Shown: one piece after another, positions 18,092 through 26,200 of the stretch
Numbering within the stretch: the first letter of the stretch is position 1
Layout: each line of letters begins with the position of its first letter
Origin: an uncultured bacterium
GTDB lineage: Bacteria > Bacillota > Clostridia > Lachnospirales > Lachnospiraceae
Length of the DNA: 64,000 nt
Assembly (NCBI GenBank): GCA_947647735.1
Contig: CANSLJ010000018.1
Span: 24,976-88,975, forward strand
Direction of reading: 5' to 3'
Notes under the pieces: generated by a model
What the model was told of the DNA's origin: nothing
The model's database searches: none
Seen by the model: the letters and a program-made list of their open reading frames with translations, nothing else
Made by a program: the position numbers and the translations under genes

Positions 18092-20016
18092 TGGCACAGG
18101 CAAGAGTAGTACACGGTCCCGGCAGGCGGGGGGCTCAGGGCCCGAAGCCCCGGTTGGAAAATTCAGGAGCCCTGTTAAAGCGCCTTTTCGGGTTTGTCAT
18201 GAAAAAATATGCGTTTCCTGTAGTTGTTGTTCTTCTTTGCATCATAGGATCTTCCCTTGCCACCGTGCGGGGCACATTGTTTATCCAGACATTGATCGAT
18301 GATTATATCATGCCCCTGATCGGCGTCAGTTCACCGGATTTCAGCCCGCTGAAAAGCGCTCTGCTGAAAATGGCATGTATTTATATCTTTGGTATTCTCT
18401 GTTCCTGGGGATACAATCAGATCATGGTAAGGGTCAGTCAGGGAACCTTGCATGACATTCGTGTCATGTTGTTTACGCGAATGGAATCGCTGCCGATCAA
18501 ATATTTTGACACGCATCCCCACGGCGACATCATGTCCGTCTATACAAACGATGTGGATACGCTGCGTCAGTTGATCGGCGGGAGTCTCCCCCAGCTTGCT
18601 TCCAGTGCCATCACGCTGGTCAGCGTTTTTGTCAGCATGATCTATCTGAACATCCCGCTGACGATCGTGACGCTGTTTATGGTGGCCCTTATGATGCTCG
18701 TGACAAAAAAAGTGGCTTCCCTATCCGGGCGCTACTTTATGGCGCAGCAGCAGGACATCGGTAAGGTCAACGGCTATATTGAGGAGATGATGGAAGGGCA
18801 GAAAGTTGTTAAAGTATTCTGCCATGAAGAGGAAAGCCTCGCCAGATTCCGGGAGCTCAATGACAATCTTCGTGACAGCGCCAATAACGCTAATAAATTT
18901 GCCAACATTCTGATGCCTTTAAACGCTCAGCTCGGAAATGTCAGTTATGTGGTCTGTGCCATCACAGGCGCACTGCTTGCCATCAACGGCCATTTCGGCC
19001 TGACCATCGGCACGCTGGTTTCCTTCCTGACACTGAATAAAAGCTTTAACCAGCCTATCGCTCAGGTCAGCCAGCAGCTTAACTCTGTTGTGATGGCGCT
19101 TGCCGGCGCTGACCGTATCTTTAAACTGATGGATGAAACGCCGGAGGTGGATGAGGGCTATGTCACCCTTGTCCGTGCCAGAAAAGATCAGCAGGGTAAC
19201 ATTCAGGAATGCAAAGAGCGTACCGGTATGTGGGCATGGAAACATCCCCACCAGGCTGACGGGACCATTACCTACACCGAGCTGACCGGCGACGTTGTTT
19301 TTGACGATGTGGACTTTGGTTACAATGATGACAAGATCGTGCTCCACAATATCAAGATGTTCGCAACGCCGGGACAGAAAATCGCTTTCGTCGGCAGCAC
19401 CGGTGCCGGCAAAACGACCATCACCAACCTGATCAATCGTTTCTATGATATTCAGGATGGTAAGATCCGTTATGACGGCATCAATATCAATAAGATCAAA
19501 AAGGATGACCTGCGCCGTTCGCTGGGCATCGTACTGCAGGATACCCATCTGTTCACCGGTACGGTGATGGAAAATATCCGTTACGGAAAACTGGATGCCA
19601 CAGACGAAGACTGTATTGCTGCCGCAAAGCTTGCCAACGCCCACGGATTTATCAAAAGGCTGCCGAACGGCTATGAAACGCTGCTGACCGGAGACGGCGC
19701 GAATCTCTCCCAGGGGCAGAGGCAGCTCCTTGCCATTGCGAGGGCCGCTGTGGCTGATCCGCCTGTTCTGATCCTGGATGAAGCGACCTCCAGCATTGAT
19801 ACCAGAACGGAAATGCTGGTGCAGAGGGGAATGGATTCTCTGATGAAGGGACGTACCACTTTCGTGATCGCACACAGGCTCAGCACTGTCCGGAACAGTG
19901 ATTGTATCATGGTTCTGGAGCAGGGACGTATTATCGAGCGCGGGAGTCATGATGAATTGATTGCGGAGAGGGGGAAGTATTATCAGTTGTATACGGGGAT
20001 GAAAGCGGAGGCATAG
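18091..20016 (+). CDS. heterodimeric ABC exporter subunit with catalytic ATP site
   Basis: Partner half-transporter of 641 residues. After an approximately 30-residue Gly/Arg-rich cytoplasmic N-terminus come six membrane helices and an NBD with canonical catalytic residues: Walker A GSTGAGKTT, Walker B PVLILDEATSSID, switch FVIAHRLSTV. Its signature is LSQGQRQ (Gln for the second Gly), which faces the degenerate site of the partner in the assembled dimer. The pair therefore has one hydrolysing and one non-hydrolysing site, as in TM287/288 and BmrCD. A short insert of about 40 residues (ARKDQQGNIQECKERTGMWA) lies between membrane domain and NBD. A 170-bp palindrome follows. Confidence 0.92.
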   Translation: MAQARVVHGPGRRGAQGPKPRLENSGALLKRLFGFVMKKYAFPVVVVLLCIIGSSLATVRGTLFIQTLIDDYIMPLIGVSSPDFSPLKSALLKMACIYIFGILCSWGYNQIMVRVSQGTLHDIRVMLFTRMESLPIKYFDTHPHGDIMSVYTNDVDTLRQLIGGSLPQLASSAITLVSVFVSMIYLNIPLTIVTLFMVALMMLVTKKVASLSGRYFMAQQQDIGKVNGYIEEMMEGQKVVKVFCHEEESLARFRELNDNLRDSANNANKFANILMPLNAQLGNVSYVVCAITGALLAINGHFGLTIGTLVSFLTLNKSFNQPIAQVSQQLNSVVMALAGADRIFKLMDETPEVDEGYVTLVRARKDQQGNIQECKERTGMWAWKHPHQADGTITYTELTGDVVFDDVDFGYNDDKIVLHNIKMFATPGQKIAFVGSTGAGKTTITNLINRFYDIQDGKIRYDGININKIKKDDLRRSLGIVLQDTHLFTGTVMENIRYGKLDATDEDCIAAAKLANAHGFIKRLPNGYETLLTGDGANLSQGQRQLLAIARAAVADPPVLILDEATSSIDTRTEMLVQRGMDSLMKGRTTFVIAHRLSTVRNSDCIMVLEQGRIIERGSHDELIAERGKYYQLYTGMKAEA

Positions 20017-20029
20017 GAAAAATCCGGAC

Positions 20030-20201
20030 GCTGTGTAGAAAGTAAAATATCCCTTCCGCAACCCGCTCCCGCTTCGGGCTAAACGCAGCGGACGCTAAAC
20101 TCGTGAAATACCATGTGAAATTTTGTTTTTTAAATTTCACATTGGTTAATGCGCCGGCGTTTAGCAGAGTTGCTACAGGAATATTTTACTTTCTACACAG
20201 C
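20030..20201. repeat. long imperfect palindrome between convergent genes
   Basis: A 172-base element whose 21-base ends are perfect inverted copies (20030-20050 and 20181-20201, starting GCTGTGTAGAAAGTAAAATA). Inner matched blocks follow in the same order: GCAAC, GCTAAACGC, and a central TGTGAAATTT/AAATTTCACA stem around a T-rich loop. AGGAAAAA and TTTTTCCT flank it outside, extending the pairing. It lies between the stop codons of two convergent genes and gives T runs on both strands, so it can act as a bidirectional terminator. Its size and layered ends also resemble a miniature transposable element or an exported repeat. No transposase is present. Confidence 0.8.
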
Positions 20202-20309
20202 TGGTTTTTCCTGCTTCTTTCTATACGGCATATTACGTCTTTTTCTATGCAATGATCTGATAATTGTGTAAATCGCAGAAAAATCACCTGTCACTTAGCG
20301 GTTGCCATC

Positions 20310-21677
20310 CTAATACTGAATTTCTAAATTTTTTATTTCCAAACTGTCATCTGCATTCCGCCAGATGACCTCGCAGGTTCCATGTTCCTGCGGGGAGATA
20401 CTGAATTCTTTGTCTGATGAGAAATCCTGCAGCATATAGCGCTCTTCGTCAACAGGCGTCAGGAAGATCTGGCACTCTATTTTATCGCTCTGTGTGGCGG
20501 CGATCACCATTTTTATATTTTTGTCCGGTGTGCCGCTTGGCTGTTGTTCTTCTTCGTTCATAATATAGCTGTACAGTCCGTATACTTTCGGTTCTGCAGT
20601 TTCCAGTTTTTCCTGGTAGGATTGATAAAAATATTCTGTGTTTTCTTCTGGAGGCGCTGATACTACCTGATGAAAGAAATCCGTGTAGATTTCCGCGCCT
20701 TTTGTATTGAGATGTCCGGCGTCCATAAAATATCCGGGATTTTGTATGGGCAGATATTCTTCTCTCGCCAGATTAAAATCATAGTATGGTATACCGTACT
20801 CTGCCGCTATTTTCCTGATCCCGTCCACATAGTTGTCATAGTTCTCCGTTGATATGGGCTGTATTTCATACATGGGGTTGGAATACAATACGATCGGAAT
20901 TTCTTTTTTCCGGCAGTATTCTATGATCTTCCGCAGATAGTCTTCAGCGTCCTTCGTCAGGTACATTTCCTTCGGATTGCGTTCTCTGGCACACAGCAGA
21001 TTGGTGAATTCCCTTGCCGTGGCATAATAGCCCTTATCCCGATACTCTATTGTCCCGTCAACATAAATATAGTTTTTATAATTTCCGGTCCGCTTATGAT
21101 CTATCCTGTCCTGTATCCATGCCGCCTCCGTCAGGTGCTCTCTATAGCGCACAAACGGCATGAGCGCGTCGATGTAATATTCTTTCGGATTCATGTGGAG
21201 CAGTGCATCCAGTTTCAGAAGAGATGCTTTCATATAATCCGTTGTCCGCCAGCTGATCTGCACAGATTCCTTCGACCGGTAATCGCCCTGCCCTCCCGTG
21301 GAGCATGTATAGTATAATTCCAGATATACTTTTTCTATCTTATTGTGCCTGTCTGCCTCTCTCAGCAGATAATAGGAACCCATCAGCGACTGGCCTGATG
21401 TCGCCATATTAAAATTATTTTTTCCGTTCCTCTGATCCAGTATCTCCGGATCGAGAGCGCAGAAAACATGGGAGGAACCGAGATAGATATTATCTATATT
21501 CTCCTTCTGTTCATAAAAATTATGAAAAAGGATCCTCTCCCAGTCCTCCTCCTGCCAGTACAGATGATTCAGCATTTTTATGCCGGCGAGAAAAAGTATT
21601 CCCGCCAGCAGCACCTGAAATGTCGTTATGCATCTCTTTTTATTAAAGCTGAAAATCTGTAAAATGTGTTGTATCAT
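20310..21677 (-). CDS. SGNH/DltD-like hydrolase domain protein, membrane anchored
   Basis: 455 residues. One N-terminal membrane helix (about 19-35) places the rest outside the cell. The external domain has the SGNH-type block I NIYLGSSHVFCALDPE (GSSH near residue 70), an Asn region, and the C-terminal catalytic pair in MDAGHLNTKGAEIY (Asp-x-x-His near 330). This pattern is seen in DltD and AlgX/AlgJ-like proteins that help O-acetylate or D-alanylate surface polymers. No MBOAT acyltransferase lies next to it, so the partner is unknown. A C-terminal beta-rich tail (about 375-455) is unassigned. Start at 21677 follows GGAG by 6 bases; an ATG four codons upstream has no such site. Confidence 0.75.
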   Translation of the reverse strand: MIQHILQIFSFNKKRCITTFQVLLAGILFLAGIKMLNHLYWQEEDWERILFHNFYEQKENIDNIYLGSSHVFCALDPEILDQRNGKNNFNMATSGQSLMGSYYLLREADRHNKIEKVYLELYYTCSTGGQGDYRSKESVQISWRTTDYMKASLLKLDALLHMNPKEYYIDALMPFVRYREHLTEAAWIQDRIDHKRTGNYKNYIYVDGTIEYRDKGYYATAREFTNLLCARERNPKEMYLTKDAEDYLRKIIEYCRKKEIPIVLYSNPMYEIQPISTENYDNYVDGIRKIAAEYGIPYYDFNLAREEYLPIQNPGYFMDAGHLNTKGAEIYTDFFHQVVSAPPEENTEYFYQSYQEKLETAEPKVYGLYSYIMNEEEQQPSGTPDKNIKMVIAATQSDKIECQIFLTPVDEERYMLQDFSSDKEFSISPQEHGTCEVIWRNADDSLEIKNLEIQY

Positions 21678-21762
21678 ACAGCGCTCCATAGCATTCTCGT
21701 AAATCGATACGTTTTCATGTCTCGCATATATTATCCGCCGGCACGAAATCCTGTTCTGCCTT

Positions 21763-23340
21763 TTATTTTTCCGCCGGAAACTCTTCTATCAAACAGGTAT
21801 GTTCTTTCGTTTTTACATCATAGTTTACACCGACCAGCAAAATATTCCCCTGATAGTCTTTCAGACTCTGACAATACTCCTTATTCCTGATCTGTGCTAT
21901 TGCCCCCTGTGCGCTCCTGTTCCATTTCAACTCTACTACAAGTGCCGGTTTATCCGGGAATTGTTTTCCGGGAATAAATACAATATCCGCAAAACCTTTT
22001 CCTCCCGGCAACTCTCTGTGCATAGTATAAAAATTTCTTGCCGCATAAAGTGCCAGAGAAATCGTATAACTGAGCGCATTTTCATCATTGTATTGAAGAT
22101 GTGATGTCTCAAAATGAGCCTGCCTGATTCCCTCCGCAACCTGCTTTGGCCTGTTCTGCCATATTGCATGCAGTGTTTCCGCCGAATTTTTCAAAGCTTT
22201 GGAGACCTCTCCCCAGTCCGATGCGGAGACTGCATTTACATACTCCGCGCGCACTTCACCGTTGGGAATAAATACACACTTATGAACGCTGTCATAACCC
22301 AGATATCCCAGATGGATCAGCAGTGTCAAAACATCATCTTTCGACCGCATTGTGACCATATCATTCGCAAAATTTCCTGTACTGACCGGCACCCGCTCAC
22401 CTGCGATCATACTCAGCACATCCTCTTTCAGCCCGTCGAAATTCATATCGATATATATCTGCAGCGCCTCAAAAGTTTCCGTCTGATTCCAGTAATTTCC
22501 CATTTTCCCGAACCGCATACAGTTTACAACAGAACGGGGGCTGTAAACGGATGAAATATCCTCGAAAGAATAACCGTCATACCAGTCTTTTACCTCTGTA
22601 ATATCCATTTTATATCGTTCACAGAGTTCTTTCACTTCACCTTCCGTAAATCCCACATAACGTGTGAGTGGTCCCGGATCGATCATAGAAAATTCATCAA
22701 ACATGTTGAGTGCCGAATGCGTTCCGTACTTTTTGATCGGCAGGATCCCTGTCATATATGCCAGATGAATATATACTCTATCCTTTAGAAAATCCCGAAG
22801 GAAATCCAGATATTCCTCCTGCGCCTCTTTATCATTTTTATATCCCCGAAAAATACAATCCCACTCATCAATAATAACAACAAACGGAATTTTAGTCTTT
22901 CCATAAATATCCTGCATTGTTCTTGTCAGGTTTGTCTCATCAAAATACCGGTATTCCGGGTATTTTTCCAAAAGTTCCCAGAGAACGCTTCTCTTCAGCA
23001 GATCGAGCATTCCCTTCACGCTTTTGCTCTGACTTAAAAACTCCTGCATATTCAAAAAGATGGTATCATATCGATTCAGATGAGCAGTAAAACTTTCACT
23101 TTCCGCAATTTCATATCTGGAAAACAACTCTTTTGAATCACATTCCCTGTCATAATATGCCACCAACATATTTGCCGCTATCGATTTTCCAAAACGACGC
23201 GGGCGGCTGACGCAGATATATTCCTGCCCTGTATTGAGCACACTGTTTGTATAACGGATCATTCCCGTTTTGTCCACATATATTTCAGAATTTACAGCCC
23301 TGCGAAAACTTTCATTTCCCGCATTCAAATAGCTTCCCAT
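21763..23340 (-). CDS. AAA-ATPase-like / PD-(D/E)XK nuclease-like protein (DUF1703 type)
   Basis: 525 residues. N-terminal AAA-ATPase-like domain with YVDKTGMI, Walker A RPRRFGKSIAANM (residues about 44-56) and Walker B FVVIIDEWD (about 155). C-terminal PD-(D/E)XK nuclease-like domain with the Asp and Glu-x-Lys residues visible in GFADIVFIPG and ALVVELKWN. The family is abundant and often multi-copy in gut Clostridia and Bacteroidetes. Its role is not established; links to mobile DNA or defence have been suggested. Start 23340 follows GGGAG, and an in-frame TTG lies six codons upstream. Single gene with small gaps on both sides. Confidence 0.88.
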   Translation of the reverse strand: MGSYLNAGNESFRRAVNSEIYVDKTGMIRYTNSVLNTGQEYICVSRPRRFGKSIAANMLVAYYDRECDSKELFSRYEIAESESFTAHLNRYDTIFLNMQEFLSQSKSVKGMLDLLKRSVLWELLEKYPEYRYFDETNLTRTMQDIYGKTKIPFVVIIDEWDCIFRGYKNDKEAQEEYLDFLRDFLKDRVYIHLAYMTGILPIKKYGTHSALNMFDEFSMIDPGPLTRYVGFTEGEVKELCERYKMDITEVKDWYDGYSFEDISSVYSPRSVVNCMRFGKMGNYWNQTETFEALQIYIDMNFDGLKEDVLSMIAGERVPVSTGNFANDMVTMRSKDDVLTLLIHLGYLGYDSVHKCVFIPNGEVRAEYVNAVSASDWGEVSKALKNSAETLHAIWQNRPKQVAEGIRQAHFETSHLQYNDENALSYTISLALYAARNFYTMHRELPGGKGFADIVFIPGKQFPDKPALVVELKWNRSAQGAIAQIRNKEYCQSLKDYQGNILLVGVNYDVKTKEHTCLIEEFPAEK

Positions 23341-23394
23341 TTTATTATCTCCCGCCAATATTATTATGCCTCTGTATTCTGTACTTATTATACG

Positions 23395-25020
23395 TCAGGC
23401 GGAAAACGGAGGCAACAGCTTCTTTACATACCCTCTGGAAAAATTATAGCTTCGGATATTCATCTCATCCGCCTTTTCCTTCTGGTTCAGGATATAGGAA
23501 ACCTGCCAGTCCGGCGTATCCATGCTTCTGATCTCTCCCTTCAGCAGTTTCTCTTTATTGGTCGCGTATTCCTGATACGCCCGGATATTTTCCTCGCTCA
23601 TGATAACAGGCGCCGCATCCGCCGACAGGCCGCTCAGATACCAGGTATCCAGCTTTTCCCCGGCCCGTCTTTTATCCTCCTCCTCCGGTTCCAGTTCCAG
23701 ATAAGCTGAAATATTATACCGGGCGATCCAGTAATCCGGCTGGGCAAAGGACAGTACAAGATAGCAGCAGGTGATCACAGCCAGCCCGTAACGGAGCAGC
23801 GGGAAATTGTTCTTCAGTGTCTTTCCAACCACTCCCGCCATCAGCAGCGCAATCACGCAGAGCGCCCAGAGTACAAAGATCCGCAAAAAAGTCAGATAAT
23901 ATACACTGATATACAAAAGCATCCTGTAGGCGCTGGAAGCTGTCATCACAAAGGTACAGAGCGAGATCACCAGCAGAATTCCCTTTAACACTCTGCTCTC
24001 CTTAAAAAATCCAAGCCCGATCAGCACCAGCCCCAGATTCATCAGGCAGATAAAGAGGAGCTGGAAAAATCCCTGTCTGGCGTACTGTGCATAGGTATAA
24101 CCTTCAGGCAGCGTTCCGTATCCTGCAAAGAGATACACGATCTGAATGATGCAAAAATAGACATAGATCAGCGCGATCACAGCGGTGGCGGAAATGGCGA
24201 TGACCGGCTGTCCCTTCCTGTGGTCTTTTACCGTATCGTTCAATTCCCGTCCCTCCAGCAGGGAAACCATACCGTAGCTGAAGAAAAACATCACCACAGA
24301 CCAGAGGATGCAGCAGAAGACGTCCCATCCCTTTATATCCCCGAATATCATATTCATATTTTCTCTGAAGATAACATCCGCTGAGGAGAGAAGCAGCAAT
24401 ACGATCGCGATCAAAGGAATCGACACGCCTGCGCCCGCAAAAATGTAGAGCGCCTGCGACTTTTTTGCCCCCTTATGCTCTTCCATCCACGCCTGCGCAT
24501 CCGGGAAAAAGGAAAACATTTTACCGATGCTTCCGAAGATCAGACATACCACACTCTCCAGAAATTTTCCGATCTGCCAGTTCTTTGTGTCAAAACAGAC
24601 TGCCAGCAGAAAATACATCATCAGCACAAACAGCCACGCCTCATTCATCAGAATGATCTTCCCGTTGTCTGTAAAACAATTTGAGATGCCCAGCAGAAGA
24701 CTTGCCGCCAGTACCAAAATATGCTCGCCTTTCCAGGAAATACCTGACTTTCTGATAGTATAGACAGCAAAGCCGATAGTTCCTGCCACGAAAAAAGGGT
24801 AAGTGATACCGGAAGAATTTTTATAGAGGCAGAAGGTAAAGAAGATCGCATAGAGCAGGCTTGCCGGCGCCATCTTACTGATCAGCCCGGGCTTTGCGAA
24901 CTGTGCGTAAGGAAGCTTTTTCTCTACTTCCATAGGGGTTTGGTGGGATAAATTAGGGTACAGGTTCTCACCTCCGGAAACAAATGTCCCCGCAGTCACG
25001 TTTACAGTATTCTTTTCCAT
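23395..25020 (-). CDS. DUF4153/DUF4173-type polytopic membrane protein
   Basis: 541 residues with about 12 membrane helices after a 45-residue soluble N-terminus. The segment YAQYARQGFFQLLFICLMNL in the middle of the protein is characteristic of the DUF4173 (DUF4153-related) family. The C-terminal 120 residues after the last helix are soluble (DYWIARYNISAYLELEPEE onwards) and contain a conserved-looking LSADAAPVI stretch. Biochemical function unknown. Members are often encoded beside small HTH/DUF2975 regulators, as here, so the three genes 25898-23395 may form one regulated unit. Confidence 0.8.
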   Translation of the reverse strand: MEKNTVNVTAGTFVSGGENLYPNLSHQTPMEVEKKLPYAQFAKPGLISKMAPASLLYAIFFTFCLYKNSSGITYPFFVAGTIGFAVYTIRKSGISWKGEHILVLAASLLLGISNCFTDNGKIILMNEAWLFVLMMYFLLAVCFDTKNWQIGKFLESVVCLIFGSIGKMFSFFPDAQAWMEEHKGAKKSQALYIFAGAGVSIPLIAIVLLLLSSADVIFRENMNMIFGDIKGWDVFCCILWSVVMFFFSYGMVSLLEGRELNDTVKDHRKGQPVIAISATAVIALIYVYFCIIQIVYLFAGYGTLPEGYTYAQYARQGFFQLLFICLMNLGLVLIGLGFFKESRVLKGILLVISLCTFVMTASSAYRMLLYISVYYLTFLRIFVLWALCVIALLMAGVVGKTLKNNFPLLRYGLAVITCCYLVLSFAQPDYWIARYNISAYLELEPEEEDKRRAGEKLDTWYLSGLSADAAPVIMSEENIRAYQEYATNKEKLLKGEIRSMDTPDWQVSYILNQKEKADEMNIRSYNFSRGYVKKLLPPFSA

Positions 25021-25128
25021 GATTCATGTTCCTTTCTTATTATTTTATTTATTATTTATTGGATCATTTTTTGCTATAAACTTTCCATTATAGATAAACA
25101 CGCTCTCTGCTCTTCATTTTCCGCCCTG

Positions 25129-25347
25129 TCACGAGCCTTCCTCTGTCTCCTCATATTGCAGAATGTCTCCTGGCTGACAATCCAGCGCTTTACAGATCGC
25201 ATCCAGCGTGGAGAGCCGCACCGCCTTCGCCTTGTTATTTTTCAAAATAGACAGGTTCGCCAGCGTGATATCTATCTCGTTCGCCAGTTCTGTCAGGCCC
25301 TTCTTCCGTTTCGCCATCATCACATCCAGATTTATTATAATCGCCAT
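25129..25347 (-). CDS. small Cro/CI-type HTH regulator (YozG-like)
   Basis: 72 residues, almost entirely one helix-turn-helix domain: KGLTELANEIDITLANLSIL forms helices 2-3, and LDAICKALDCQPGDILQYE is the typical end of HTH_26/XRE mini-regulators. Start 25347 with an AGGGAG site. It lies 101 bases after a DUF2975 gene on the same strand, a pairing found widely in Firmicutes (yoaS-yozG type). It probably represses its own operon; two direct repeats upstream of the operon promoter (26027-26060) are candidate sites. Confidence 0.9.
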   Translation of the reverse strand: MAIIINLDVMMAKRKKGLTELANEIDITLANLSILKNNKAKAVRLSTLDAICKALDCQPGDILQYEETEEGS

Positions 25348-25448
25348 CTTTGTCTTCTCCCTAATTCAGCCTGCAAAAACACATTGTTTTTACCAGTCGA
25401 TCACTGCCGCCACGACAGCCTGTTCCCTTACCACATCCGCAAAACCGG

Positions 25449-25898
25449 TCAGATCGTCAGATCATTTTCTTCCTTATAACTGATCGCCTTGTCGAACACA
25501 CGGGAAAGTACCTTGCTGAACAGTCCCGCTATCACAAAGACCAACACAATGATCAGCGCCGCCGGTGTAACATAGAGGGGAAGCCGAAACGCCGTCACCG
25601 CTCCAATGATAAAGCTGTACGTTCCCATTTTTCGCAGGCTTACCACATTTTCCCTGACAAAGCAGTTATCCGCCAGTACCGTCTTAAACACCTTGCGAAG
25701 TTCTCCCAGAATGAGTACCGCAAGGATTCCGGATACGATAAACAGCACACAAAGCTGAATATAGTATTTCTGAAACCAGCTGTTAAAATGTTTTCCGTAC
25801 CAGTAAAAGCTGAGCGGCACCGTTGCTGTTACCAGGATTCCTCCAAAATACATTGCATCCAGAATCATTTTTGTCACTCTCGTCAATCTGTCTTCCAT
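25449..25898 (-). CDS. DUF2975 family membrane protein
   Basis: 149 residues with four membrane helices (about 14-32, 46-66, 92-110, 115-135) and the conserved motif region DNCFVRENVVSLRKMGTYSF between helices 2 and 3, which is the DUF2975 hallmark. First gene of the pair with the small HTH regulator. A GGAGG site lies 5 bases before the ATG. The family is thought to be a membrane partner that modulates the linked regulator; that is inference from conservation of the pair. Confidence 0.87.
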   Translation of the reverse strand: MEDRLTRVTKMILDAMYFGGILVTATVPLSFYWYGKHFNSWFQKYYIQLCVLFIVSGILAVLILGELRKVFKTVLADNCFVRENVVSLRKMGTYSFIIGAVTAFRLPLYVTPAALIIVLVFVIAGLFSKVLSRVFDKAISYKEENDLTI

Positions 25899-25992
25899 AT
25901 ACGCCTCCGGCTTTCTGTTCTTCTATTTTATGTAAACCGGATTCTGTCTCCACCCGGCCTACGTCCCGTCTGATCTTCTTCCTTTTATCTGT

Positions 25993-26021
25993 ACTATAAC
26001 TCTGGCGCTTCCGTTTGTCAA
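25993..26021 (-). promoter_or_regulatory. promoter of the DUF2975-HTH operon
   Basis: Minus strand TTGACA (26016-26021), 17-base spacer, TATAGT (25993-25998), 95 bases upstream of the DUF2975 start. Confidence 0.8.
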
Positions 26022-26026
26022 CAAAA

Positions 26027-26060
26027 ATTTATTGTTTTTCGATAAATATTTATTGTTTTT
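26027..26060. promoter_or_regulatory. paired direct repeats upstream of the DUF2975-HTH promoter
   Basis: ATTTATTGTTTTT occurs at 26027-26039 and again at 26048-26060, 21 bases apart or two helical turns, directly upstream of the minus-strand -35 element. It is a candidate operator for the small HTH regulator encoded in the operon. The gap 25899-26200 otherwise holds only this, the promoter below and the plus-strand promoter at 26082. Confidence 0.5.
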
Positions 26061-26081
26061 ATTTCACCTCAACTTTCAATC

Positions 26082-26110
26082 TTGACTTTCCTTTCCATTC
26101 AAATGATAAT
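26082..26110 (+). promoter_or_regulatory. promoter of the ABC-class ATPase gene
   Basis: TTGACT (26082-26087), 17-base spacer, GATAAT (26105-26110), about 90 bases upstream of the start codon. Confidence 0.55.
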
Positions 26111-26200
26111 GAAGGATAGTTTCATTTAATATTTAGAAGATTCCCGTATCGATCACTTACCTCAAAATAGATACGATACCGGAACAACAGGAGGATCATC

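Noticed and set aside
18919-20061. Minus-strand open frame of 380 codons opposite the second ABC exporter subunit
   Set aside because: Antisense to an NBD with clear Walker motifs. No ribosome site and no recognisable fold.
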